NCBI GenBank assembly: GCA_002478225.1
Contig: DLMV01000016.1
Span: 15,198-57,730, forward strand
Length of the DNA: 42,533 nt
Direction: 5' to 3'
Source: Deltaproteobacteria bacterium UBA7527
GTDB lineage: Bacteria > Desulfobacterota > Syntrophorhabdia > Syntrophorhabdales > Syntrophorhabdaceae
The position numbers and the translations under genes were made by a program. Below, piece after piece: positions 15,019 to 21,911 of this stretch. The notes under the pieces are model-generated. The model did not search any database. It saw only the letters and a list, made by a program, of their open reading frames with translations, and had not been told where the DNA came from. Within the stretch, counting starts at the first letter, position 1. Every line of letters begins with the position of its first letter.

Positions 15019-16809
15019 ATGAAATATTATGCGGCCTTATTCTGTATAGTATGCGCAATCGTGCTTCCTTTCCCGGGTTATGCTGCTGATCCGGGAAATA
15101 TTCACCTGAGATACCTGGAAGGGGACGTTCAGGTAAGAGCTGGAGATGCAAAAGAGTGGCTGCCCGCATCGATCAATATGCCCCTGGTGGATAGTGATGA
15201 GATATGGGTTCCCGATAACGGGAGGGCTGAACTGTTCTTTAGGAATGGTACGGCCCTCAGGCTTGACAGGAATACTTTTTTGAGTATGCCTGCCCCGGGA
15301 GATAAACAGGCACGGTTCTATCTGGGAACAGGACATATATACGGAAACGTGGTTGTTGAAAAAGGGAAGGCAATGATCCTGGAAACCCCGGCGGCATCCT
15401 TCAGCGCACTTGAGCATTCTGTCTTCAGGATCGACGTAGCGGAGAATGAAGATTCGGCCGCCTCTGTATTTCAGGGCGGACTGTACATAGACCGTGGCAC
15501 AGGGCAGATGAGGATCGGTGCGGGAGAAAGAATAGCCATGGGGAAAAATTCCCAATACCCGGTCCTCGCAAAGCTTGCCGCAGCCGATGAATGGGAGCAA
15601 TGGAACAAGCAAAGGGATCGCGAGCTTTCCAGGCCCGGACAAGGGAACGCAGCTGCCTATCTTCCCGAGGAGCTTAAGTCCTATTCTTATGACCTTAACA
15701 AGAACGGGCGTTGGGTATATGAGCAGGGATACGGATACGTTTGGACACCAACGGTTATCGTCGTGCAGAACTGGTCTCCATACAGGGTCGGCAGGTGGGT
15801 CTGGATGTGCGGCGATTACGTGTGGATCTCCTATGAACCGTGGGGATGGGTGCCGTATCATTACGGCAGATGGGCGTTCATTCCAGCGCGCGGGTGGTGC
15901 TGGGTGCCTCCGCGCAGAGGATTCGCATCCTGGGGTCCTGGTTATGTCGGGTGGGTCTATACCCCCACATATGTCTCATGGGTTCCCCTTGCGCCGGGAG
16001 AGATCTATTACGGCCGCGGCTACTACGGCCCTTACAGCATCAATATAAAAAATGTGACGGTGCAGAACATTACGGCAGTTCGACCCGTGTATAAGAATAT
16101 ACATGTTGATCATGCGGTCACGACTTTACACAGGGACGCATTTACAACCGGCAGGCATGCGCAATCGACCTCAAGGGAAAACCTCTTTCTGAAAGAGAAG
16201 AGGGTCATGGCTTCACCGGAAAAAAGACCGGAAAAGGAGACGGTCATGCCTGTCATAAAAGATATACCGCAGGCAAAACAGCCGCCATCAAGGATCGCGA
16301 ACCGGGAATTAAAGACTTCAACAAGAAGCAACTCCGTTGCGCAGATTCAGAATCGGACAAATGCCGTAGCGGTATCATCCGCCACAATGAACCCGATCAG
16401 ACGCATGGATGGGAAAAGAGATGGCGTGTTGCTACAGGGAGCGCTTCAGGATAGAAAAAAGGCGCCGGCTGAGTCAAGGAGCGGAAGCCAGCTGAGGAAT
16501 ACGGCTAAAGAAGGCCCGCCCGTGACAGAAAAACTTGCATCCGTGCCGCGGCGCGTTCCTTCATCGGCGCCGCAAGCATATACATCTGTCCCTGCCCCTC
16601 AAGCAAGACCACGTCTCGCAATGGTGCAACCGCAGAAAACACAACAGGCTTCATCGATATTGCCGCAAGCACGGCCGGCCACAAAGCCCTCTTCAACAGT
16701 GCCTCAGTCCCAACCGGTGAAGAAGGACGACATGCAGGCACAGGCAGTGTCCAGAGAAATGCCGTCCAGAGAGACGGTACCCAGGACAGATCAAAGGAGA
16801 GGAAGGTGA
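15019..16809 (+). CDS. Exported FecR-domain protein with Trp/Tyr-rich repeats
   Basis: 596 residues from ATG 15019, with AGGAGG just upstream. A signal peptide (MKYYAALF to about residue 23, YAA-DPG) sends it to the periplasm or outer surface. A FecR-like beta domain follows (LRYLEGDVQVRAGD ... VPDNGRAELFFRNGTALRL). Residues of about 215-340 hold repeated aromatic blocks such as GRWVYEQGYGYVWTP, YEPWGWVPYHYGRWAF and GYVGWVYTPTYVSWVPLAPGE, known from FecR proteins with DUF6600-type regions. The last 200 residues are low complexity, rich in Pro, Gln, Arg and Ser, and probably disordered. FecR-domain proteins of this kind are often envelope proteins of unknown role. A sigma-54 promoter lies directly upstream. 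Confidence 0.85.
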   Translation: MKYYAALFCIVCAIVLPFPGYAADPGNIHLRYLEGDVQVRAGDAKEWLPASINMPLVDSDEIWVPDNGRAELFFRNGTALRLDRNTFLSMPAPGDKQARFYLGTGHIYGNVVVEKGKAMILETPAASFSALEHSVFRIDVAENEDSAASVFQGGLYIDRGTGQMRIGAGERIAMGKNSQYPVLAKLAAADEWEQWNKQRDRELSRPGQGNAAAYLPEELKSYSYDLNKNGRWVYEQGYGYVWTPTVIVVQNWSPYRVGRWVWMCGDYVWISYEPWGWVPYHYGRWAFIPARGWCWVPPRRGFASWGPGYVGWVYTPTYVSWVPLAPGEIYYGRGYYGPYSINIKNVTVQNITAVRPVYKNIHVDHAVTTLHRDAFTTGRHAQSTSRENLFLKEKRVMASPEKRPEKETVMPVIKDIPQAKQPPSRIANRELKTSTRSNSVAQIQNRTNAVAVSSATMNPIRRMDGKRDGVLLQGALQDRKKAPAESRSGSQLRNTAKEGPPVTEKLASVPRRVPSSAPQAYTSVPAPQARPRLAMVQPQKTQQASSILPQARPATKPSSTVPQSQPVKKDDMQAQAVSREMPSRETVPRTDQRRGR

Positions 16810-16824
16810 TGTATCCGGGCGAAA

Positions 16825-16956
16825 CTATCTCCTCCCCTTTTTTTCGATAAGCTTACAGAGGAAGCTCATGATCTTTATGCTGACAGCAAGCACCGCGAGC
16901 GTTGTTATAACCACAGAAAAACCAATCACCGCAATACGTATAGCATCAGACCACAT
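16825..16956 (-). CDS. 43-residue OadG-like membrane protein
   Basis: A short gene with ATG at 16956 and TAG at 16825-16827. Translation starts MWSDAIRIAVIGFSVVITTL, then a continued hydrophobic stretch and a basic tail (KLIEKKGRR): a single membrane helix at about residues 7-30. It resembles the gamma subunit (OadG) of sodium-pumping decarboxylases, which is small and anchors the complex. An AGGGGGTG six bases before the ATG is a strong ribosome site. No decarboxylase alpha or beta gene is nearby. It is preceded by a sigma-70 promoter and a leader with two terminator hairpins, so its expression appears tightly gated. Family assignment rests on resemblance by eye. Confidence 0.65.
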   Translation of the reverse strand: MWSDAIRIAVIGFSVVITTLAVLAVSIKIMSFLCKLIEKKGRR

Positions 16957-16992
16957 TGTGAACACCCCCTAAAATTTTTTGTTGACAGCAAT

Positions 16993-17029
16993 AAAAAAGC
17001 CGCTGCTCAAACAATGATCTTTAAGCGGC
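16993..17029 (-). terminator. Leader terminator hairpin B (proximal to the OadG-like gene)
   Basis: Read on the - strand, GCCGCTTAAA pairs with TTTGAGC...GGC around a short loop and is followed by six T (16993-16998). Its 5' arm, GGGTCGCCGC then AAGAT, repeats that of hairpin A at 17042-17082. It lies 36 bases before the start codon, inside the transcript leader. Confidence 0.7.
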
Positions 17030-17041
17030 GACCCAACCAAT

Positions 17042-17082
17042 AAAAAAATCGCCACCTGAAAAAACTTATCTTCAGGCGGCGA
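17042..17082 (-). terminator. Leader terminator hairpin A (distal)
   Basis: Read on the - strand, TCGCCGCCTGAA (17071-17082) pairs with TTCAGGTGGCGA (17049-17060), 12 bp with one mismatch, followed by seven T (17042-17048). It is a textbook intrinsic terminator. It shares GGGTCGCCGC and AAGAT with hairpin B. Together they could be tandem attenuators or riboswitch platforms. Alternatively they could simply stop transcription coming from the uracil-DNA glycosylase gene. Confidence 0.8.
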
Positions 17083-17177
17083 CCCTGCCATCCTTTTTGA
17101 AAAAACTTCAAGGATTATATAAGCATCCCTGAACCCATACACATATTCAACTGCAATTCAAAATTAAGCTTTATTTC

Positions 17178-17207
17178 ATTTTAGTTCCTATCATCGCACA
17201 ATGTCAA
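17178..17207 (-). promoter_or_regulatory. Sigma-70 promoter for the OadG-like gene
   Basis: On the - strand, TTGACA (17202-17207), an 18-base spacer and TAAAAT (17178-17183). Transcription would start near 17171, giving a leader of about 215 bases that holds both terminator hairpins before the ATG at 16956. Confidence 0.7.
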
Positions 17208-17254
17208 CATATTTATAGGCATGACAACGTGCTCAGAGCGCTTCGGATTGCTTG

Positions 17255-17364
17255 AATCGCAGGCAGGCCCGCAGACCGACGGACTGTTGCCGCATACGAT
17301 CGCACAATGAGCAGCGAGGGAAACAGTGTTCCTGCGAATACAGTATTGTAGGCAACGGTCCGTC
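17255..17364. repeat. Dispersed intergenic repeat, partial copy
   Basis: An inverted repeat GACGGACTGTTGCC (17278-17291) / GGCAACGGTCCGTC (17351-17364), 14 bp with one mismatch, encloses sequence. Read on the - strand, that sequence matches TATTCGCAGGAAC-CTGTTTC-CTC-CTGCTC at about 27742-27772. This links it to the repeat family at 14575 and 27700. Nothing codes in 17208-17420. Confidence 0.6.
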
Positions 17365-17420
17365 AAATAGAAGCGTTGCGGCCCCATTGCTTATTGGTAG
17401 CCAGGAATTCAATGTGGTTT

Positions 17421-18062
17421 TTATTTCCGCAGGAGTTGTTTCAGTTTTTCCATGTCCTCCCAGGCCTCTTTGATCTTGTTCTGGTTGCGCAGAAGGAACG
17501 AGGGATGATAGGTAGGGAGGAGCTGTGCCCCGCGATAACTGGTCAGTACGCCTCGCACCCGAGTGATCCGTTCATCAACGCCAAGCAGCGTGTTGTATGC
17601 GTGGCGGCCGAGGGTACAGATGATCTCCGGATCGATGAGCTCAAGCTGTGCAAAGAGATATTTTTTACATATATCCCTTTCCTGTTCCTCAGGGTCCCTG
17701 TTGCCAGGCGGCCTGCATTTAAGGACATTGCAGATATAGACATCATTTCTGCCAAGGCCTACCCTCTCGATAAGCTGGTCAAGGAGTTTGCCTGCCTTTC
17801 CCACAAAGGGCCTCCCCTGGATATCTTCATCTTCCCCCGGAGCTTCGCCGACAAAGACCAGTTTCGCATTAACATCTCCTTCGCCGAAGACAACATTTGT
17901 GCGCGTTGCGGCAAGAGCGCATTTCATGCATTGACGCACTTCTTTCTGGAGTTTCGAAAGCGTCATCACGTCCCCCTTGTCGAAGAGATACGCATCCACA
18001 CCCATATCTTTTAAGGCATGGATGAAATTCCGGACGTTGTATGGTGTGATGGGCAACCTCAT
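17421..18062 (-). CDS. Uracil-DNA glycosylase, family 4 (4Fe-4S)
   Basis: 213 residues. The motif GEAPGEDEDIQGRPFVG is the family 4/5 active-site motif A, and LPTYHPSFLLRNQ is motif B. Cysteines in CMKC (45, 48), VLKCRPPG and RDICKKY are the four ligands of a 4Fe-4S cluster. It removes uracil from DNA in base excision repair. The start is uncertain. The ATG at 18062 gives a short N-terminal helix often seen in relatives but has no clear ribosome site. An ATG at 17966 with AAGGGGG upstream would give 181 residues. It lies downstream of gatA, separated by a hairpin. Confidence 0.93.
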   Translation of the reverse strand: MRLPITPYNVRNFIHALKDMGVDAYLFDKGDVMTLSKLQKEVRQCMKCALAATRTNVVFGEGDVNAKLVFVGEAPGEDEDIQGRPFVGKAGKLLDQLIERVGLGRNDVYICNVLKCRPPGNRDPEEQERDICKKYLFAQLELIDPEIICTLGRHAYNTLLGVDERITRVRGVLTSYRGAQLLPTYHPSFLLRNQNKIKEAWEDMEKLKQLLRK

Positions 18063-18080
18063 TGCTGATGGCTATAAAAG

Positions 18081-18148
18081 CGGCTCATGCATAATGCTTA
18101 CTGCCTACCGGGTTCTCGCTGTTACAATGAGCCATGAGCCGTTTTTTT
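18081..18148 (-). terminator. Inverted repeat with T/A runs between gatA and the glycosylase gene
   Basis: CGGCTCATG (18081-18089) pairs with CATGAGCCG (18133-18141) across a 43-base loop. There is a seven-base T-run at 18142-18148 on the + strand and a short T-run (CTTTTAT) after the arm on the - strand. It may end the gatA transcript. The right arm consists of two heptamers, TGAGCCA and TGAGCCG, tying it to the heptad repeats described elsewhere. Confidence 0.45.
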
Positions 18149-19611
18149 CATTTGTACTTTTCCGGTATCTTCTCAACCTTCCGCTCTTTCTCAAAGACGT
18201 ATGCTGCCTGGATCATGAGCGCCTCGTCGAGGGGCCTGCCGATGATCTGCAACCCGATTGGAAGCCCTTTTCTGTCAAGCCCACAGGGCACAGATATGCC
18301 TGGGAGGCCTGCGAGATTCACCGGTATGGTAAATATGTCTGAGAGATACATAGCAAGCGGGTCTTCCATCTTTTCCCCGATCTTAAAGGCGGTTGTCGGA
18401 GAGACCGGAGTTAAAATAATATCGGATGCCTTGAAGGCATCGTCGAAATCTTTTCTTATCAGTGTTCTAACCTTGCTTGCCTTCCTGTAATAAGCGTCGT
18501 AGTATCCTGACGAGAGGACGTATGTCCCCAGAATGATCCGCCGCTTTACTTCTTTACCGAACCCTTTGAACCTCGTCTTTTTATACATGTCGATGATGTC
18601 TTTTCCAGATTCCCGAAGCCCGTATTTGACCCCGTCGTATCGTGCGAGGTTGGATGATGCCTCTGCCGTACATATAATGTAGTATGTTGCTACTGCATAT
18701 TCAGTATGGGGGAGGGAGATGTCCACGATGGAAGCCCCCTGTTGTTCGAACAGCGCTATGGCGGAATCCATTTCTTTCTTGACATCTTCTTCCATCCCGT
18801 CCTTGAAATACTCCTTCGGTATCCCTATCCTTAAGCCTTTTATATCTTGTCCGAGAAAGGCAGTATAATCAGGAACCGGCTGGGGGATCGATGTTGAGTC
18901 CATAGGGTCATGGCCTGCGATAACATTCATCATTGTGGCGCAGTCGCTTACGCTCCTTGTGATAGGCCCTATCTGGTCGAGCGATGAAGCAAAGGCAACA
19001 AGACCATATCGGGAAACCCTGCCGTAGGTCGGTTTCATCCCAACGACCCCGCAGAGGCTTGCAGGCTGGCGGATAGAGCCGCCGGTATCTGTCCCGATGG
19101 ATGCCATACAGAGCCCTGCTGCTGTAGCTGCTGCTGATCCGCCGCTGGAACCGCCAGGAATGCGGGACAGGTCCCATGGATTTTTTGTGGTCTGAAACGA
19201 TGAGTTCTCAGTCGATGAACCCATGGCAAATTCATCCATATTGAGCCTTCCCAGATGGACAAATCCTTCATCCTTTAATTTTCTTATGACCGTTGCATCG
19301 TATGGAGGAACAAAACCTCTCAGTATCTGGGATGCGCAGGTAGTCTCAATGCCTTTCGTACAGTAGATGTCCTTGATGCCGAGGGGGATTCCAAGGAGCT
19401 GTCCCTTCCCGCCGCTTGCGATCTTTTCATCAGCCTCTTTTGCCATTTTAAGGGCATGTTCCCCGGTCACCTTGATATATGCAGAGATATCCCCGTCATA
19501 TTGTTTTATTCTCTCAAGAAAGTAAGTGGTCAATTCAACGGAACTGATCTCTTTCTTCAGGAGGAGTTCCCTTGTCTGTATGATTGTCATGTTCAGGATG
19601 TCTTTCACCAT
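18148..19611 (-). CDS. gatA: Aspartyl/glutamyl-tRNA(Asn/Gln) amidotransferase subunit A
   Basis: 487 residues, full length for GatA. The amidase-signature catalytic triad is visible: Lys in GIPLGIKD (about 80), cis-Ser in PGGSSGGSAAA (about 155) and the nucleophile Ser in TDTGGSIRQPA (about 179). It frees ammonia from glutamine to amidate misacylated Glu-tRNA(Gln) or Asp-tRNA(Asn) within GatCAB. gatC lies 180 bases upstream on the same strand. gatB is not in the window, so the subunit genes are split in this genome. Confidence 0.98.
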   Translation of the reverse strand: MVKDILNMTIIQTRELLLKKEISSVELTTYFLERIKQYDGDISAYIKVTGEHALKMAKEADEKIASGGKGQLLGIPLGIKDIYCTKGIETTCASQILRGFVPPYDATVIRKLKDEGFVHLGRLNMDEFAMGSSTENSSFQTTKNPWDLSRIPGGSSGGSAAATAAGLCMASIGTDTGGSIRQPASLCGVVGMKPTYGRVSRYGLVAFASSLDQIGPITRSVSDCATMMNVIAGHDPMDSTSIPQPVPDYTAFLGQDIKGLRIGIPKEYFKDGMEEDVKKEMDSAIALFEQQGASIVDISLPHTEYAVATYYIICTAEASSNLARYDGVKYGLRESGKDIIDMYKKTRFKGFGKEVKRRIILGTYVLSSGYYDAYYRKASKVRTLIRKDFDDAFKASDIILTPVSPTTAFKIGEKMEDPLAMYLSDIFTIPVNLAGLPGISVPCGLDRKGLPIGLQIIGRPLDEALMIQAAYVFEKERKVEKIPEKYK

Positions 19612-19643
19612 ATCTCCTTGTCTCTTAATTATTAACTGATATC

Positions 19644-19788
19644 GTGAAAAGTGAAAAGTTTAAGCACTTTGCATTTCACGGTATTCATCTCCTCATTCCG
19701 CCAGCATCCAGTATCGAGCATCCAGTATCCGGCAAGCCATGAGCCGTTCGCTACCTTATTTCTAAGTCCTTGCCGTCAGCTGTGAGCT
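19644..19788. repeat. Degenerate heptamer repeats between gatA and gatC
   Basis: Seven-base units follow one another: GTGAAAA twice (19644-19657); CCAGCAT, CCAGTAT, CGAGCAT, CCAGTAT, CCGGCAA, GCCATGA, GCCGTTC (19701-19749); then GTCAGCT, GTGAGCT (19775-19788). The sequence changes from block to block but the period stays 7. No gene is seen in this gap. Confidence 0.75.
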
Positions 19789-19791
19789 ATT

Positions 19792-20088
19792 TTATTCCTC
19801 CACCTCAATGATCGGAGGCACCTTGAAGGATGAGCCGATCTTTTCCGGTGCATTCAAAGTCGAATCTTCCACTGTAAAAGAATCTTTTACGAGATCATCC
19901 CGCAGCATGCAGGTCACGGGGATCGCATGGCTGGTAGGCTCTACTCCCCCGGTATCGAGAGCATTAAGCGTATCCATGTATTCAAGAATATTATTGAGCT
20001 GAGCGGTGTACATGTCGATCTCATGAGGTTCCAGGGCAAGCCTTCCAAGATGTGCAACATATTCTACGACCTCTTTATTGATCTTCAC
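19792..20088 (-). CDS. gatC: Aspartyl/glutamyl-tRNA(Asn/Gln) amidotransferase subunit C
   Basis: 98 residues, the usual GatC size. It starts MKINKEVVEYVAHLGRLALE and has the family centre LNNILEYMDTLNALDTGGVEPTSH (read in parts) and a Pro-rich end. GatC is a belt that stabilises the GatA-GatB contact in the tRNA-dependent amidotransferase. AGGAGGT precedes the ATG. It is upstream of gatA in the same direction. Confidence 0.95.
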   Translation of the reverse strand: MKINKEVVEYVAHLGRLALEPHEIDMYTAQLNNILEYMDTLNALDTGGVEPTSHAIPVTCMLRDDLVKDSFTVEDSTLNAPEKIGSSFKVPPIIEVEE

Positions 20089-20120
20089 TGTTCATACCTC
20101 CTGCATCTTCTCGCGTCTTT

Positions 20121-20167
20121 ACTCCGAACTCCGGCGACCCGCAAACGGGTACCCTGACTCCGAACTC
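20121..20167. repeat. Short heptamer repeat upstream of gatC
   Basis: ACTCCGA, ACTCCGG, CGACCCG, CAAACGG, GTACCCT and GACTCCG follow at a 7-base period. The core also contains a small hairpin, ACCCG...CGGGT. Confidence 0.5.
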
Positions 20168-20172
20168 TATCA

Positions 20173-20544
20173 TCACCCGCATTCAGCCACAGCCTTTATA
20201 ATATCGCCCCTCGTGACGATGCCGACCAGCTTATCATCATCGACAATCGGGATCCTGTTTACTTTTTTTTCTATCATGATCTTTGCAATATTGACAGCAG
20301 ACTCCGTTGGCGGAACGGTTATAACCTCCTCGACCATCACATCCTTTACAGCAAGATCGTGCATGCTGCCTGTTTTTAGTCCCTTTAGAATATCGCTCTG
20401 GCAGACGATGCCTACGAGCTTGCCCTTGTCGACCACAGGCATACCTGCGATATTAAAGAGCTCAAATTTGTTGACAATGACGTTGAGCTTTTCTGAGGGG
20501 TGGCATGTAACTACATTTTTGTTCATGAGTTCCACTACTTTCAT
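20173..20544 (-). CDS. Two-CBS-domain protein
   Basis: 123 residues: a tandem pair of CBS domains and nothing else. The first runs from MKVVELMNKNVVTCHPSEKL and includes AGMPVVDKGKLVGIV. The second runs from VKDVMVEEVITVPP and includes NRIPIVDDDKLVGIVTRGDI. CBS pairs bind adenine nucleotides and regulate partners. It follows the DUF294 gene, whose relatives usually carry CBS domains in the same chain, so it probably serves as the detached regulatory half of that protein. Confidence 0.93.
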   Translation of the reverse strand: MKVVELMNKNVVTCHPSEKLNVIVNKFELFNIAGMPVVDKGKLVGIVCQSDILKGLKTGSMHDLAVKDVMVEEVITVPPTESAVNIAKIMIEKKVNRIPIVDDDKLVGIVTRGDIIKAVAECG

Positions 20545-20600
20545 TTATTCCTCCATACAATAACGTTTTTGCGTAAAAGCTGTCTGCGTATAGCTCATCG

Positions 20601-21908
20601 CTAAAACGGCTGTCCGAAGAGCTGGGTTTCCTGGATATATTTCTGGAAAGCCTCTACTGTTTTCATTGCCCTGCGAAGCCTTTCCTGTTCTTCAGGCCCA
20701 AGCATATCTGGTTTCAGATAATTCATGTTCTTTGTGTTATCGGCCCTGTGATTGATCTGGCTCATTATCCTGAACCTGACAAATGTAAAATATGCGTCTG
20801 TGAGGTCGCTTTCCATATCTTTTTTGATGATGTTCTTCTTTCTGAGAGACTGTATCCGCTGCAAAGTGTTTCTTTCATAGATGCCGCTTACAAGGGAGAT
20901 CATTCTTACCGCGAGGATAAGAGGCGCCCAGCCAAGAAGCTTGATGTTGAACTTATCCTTGTTCTCACCTTCCTTTTCGGTCTTAAAACCGCCGAAAAAG
21001 GTAAGTGCGCTTGGCATAAGAACAGCAGACCGGATAAAATCTTTCATGACATGCTTGTTCTCTGTAAGGTTTTTGAAAAAGTATTCCATAAAAGAGTCAA
21101 GGAGTTTTATGTTGCCTTTTATGGGTCGGGCGTCTGTCAGGATTATTATGTCCAAAGCTTCAAAGATGCCCTGCTCAAAGGTGAGCCGGTCCTCTATCCG
21201 TTTTTTCCAGCTTCCGACAGATCCCCGCCACCTTTCGTTTGTCGGCATGACATTGCCCTTGCACCGCTCAAAACCGACCTCATGGAGACTGTCCGTAGCC
21301 TTCCGGGAAAAGATCTCATAATAATAATCAACCAGCTGTTTTGGCCCCGGGACGTCTTTTGACTTCTTACCGCTCTTCTCCCCGAACTCTGTAAGCCACT
21401 TCTCCCTGAGATCGTCCTCTACGAAGTCTTTACCCGGTTCCTCATAGATGATCATGTTGTCCTGGTCGGTGAGCATCGTCTGTTCGTCCCTACCTTCGCT
21501 TCCGAGACCACCCCATACATAGTCTGTTGGCGGTTTTCCAAGACCTTCATTTTCCATCTCTTTTTCCACCATAGTCAGCACTTTGGCAACGAGCTTATCC
21601 CGAACGATGCGAAAGAGGTCGTGAGTGTCAAGAATGGTTTCTTCCTCAAGGTAGAAATTTTCTATCCCGGCGATCGCTATTTCGTGACACGCCCGCAGCT
21701 CCTCAAGCGAACCGGCGCCGTCGATCTTATGGAGCACGAGCGATGAGAACTCGGATTCGAAGATCTCATAGTCCTTAAGGGTCGATTGAAGGATGTTCCC
21801 AAGCTCGGCAAGGAGCCTGTAGCGCTCGTTTCGCAGAAGGAAGCGGTCTTTTATAATATCCTGGTGATCTGCGATATAGGACTCGATAATAGAGAAGTTC
21901 AGCGGCAT
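20601..21908 (-). CDS. DUF294 nucleotidyltransferase-like protein
   Basis: 435 residues. The motif GGLGSEGRDEQTMLTDQDN near residue 150 is a GlnD-like nucleotidyltransferase active site (GS-x-GR-x-EQ-x3-TDQD). It is flanked by an N-terminal helical region and a C-terminal DUF294_C substrate-binding-like region (residues of about 280-430). Relatives typically read cyclic nucleotide-binding, CBS, CBS, DUF294, DUF294_C; here the CBS pair is the separate gene immediately downstream. The target of nucleotidylation is unknown. It starts only three bases after the valS stop, so it is in the valS transcript. Confidence 0.9.
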   Translation of the reverse strand: MPLNFSIIESYIADHQDIIKDRFLLRNERYRLLAELGNILQSTLKDYEIFESEFSSLVLHKIDGAGSLEELRACHEIAIAGIENFYLEEETILDTHDLFRIVRDKLVAKVLTMVEKEMENEGLGKPPTDYVWGGLGSEGRDEQTMLTDQDNMIIYEEPGKDFVEDDLREKWLTEFGEKSGKKSKDVPGPKQLVDYYYEIFSRKATDSLHEVGFERCKGNVMPTNERWRGSVGSWKKRIEDRLTFEQGIFEALDIIILTDARPIKGNIKLLDSFMEYFFKNLTENKHVMKDFIRSAVLMPSALTFFGGFKTEKEGENKDKFNIKLLGWAPLILAVRMISLVSGIYERNTLQRIQSLRKKNIIKKDMESDLTDAYFTFVRFRIMSQINHRADNTKNMNYLKPDMLGPEEQERLRRAMKTVEAFQKYIQETQLFGQPF

Positions 21909-21911
21909 CTG

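Noticed and set aside
15037..15861. A 274-codon open frame opposite the FecR-domain gene
   Set aside because: The + strand product has a signal peptide, FecR domain and ribosome site. The antisense frame has none of these.
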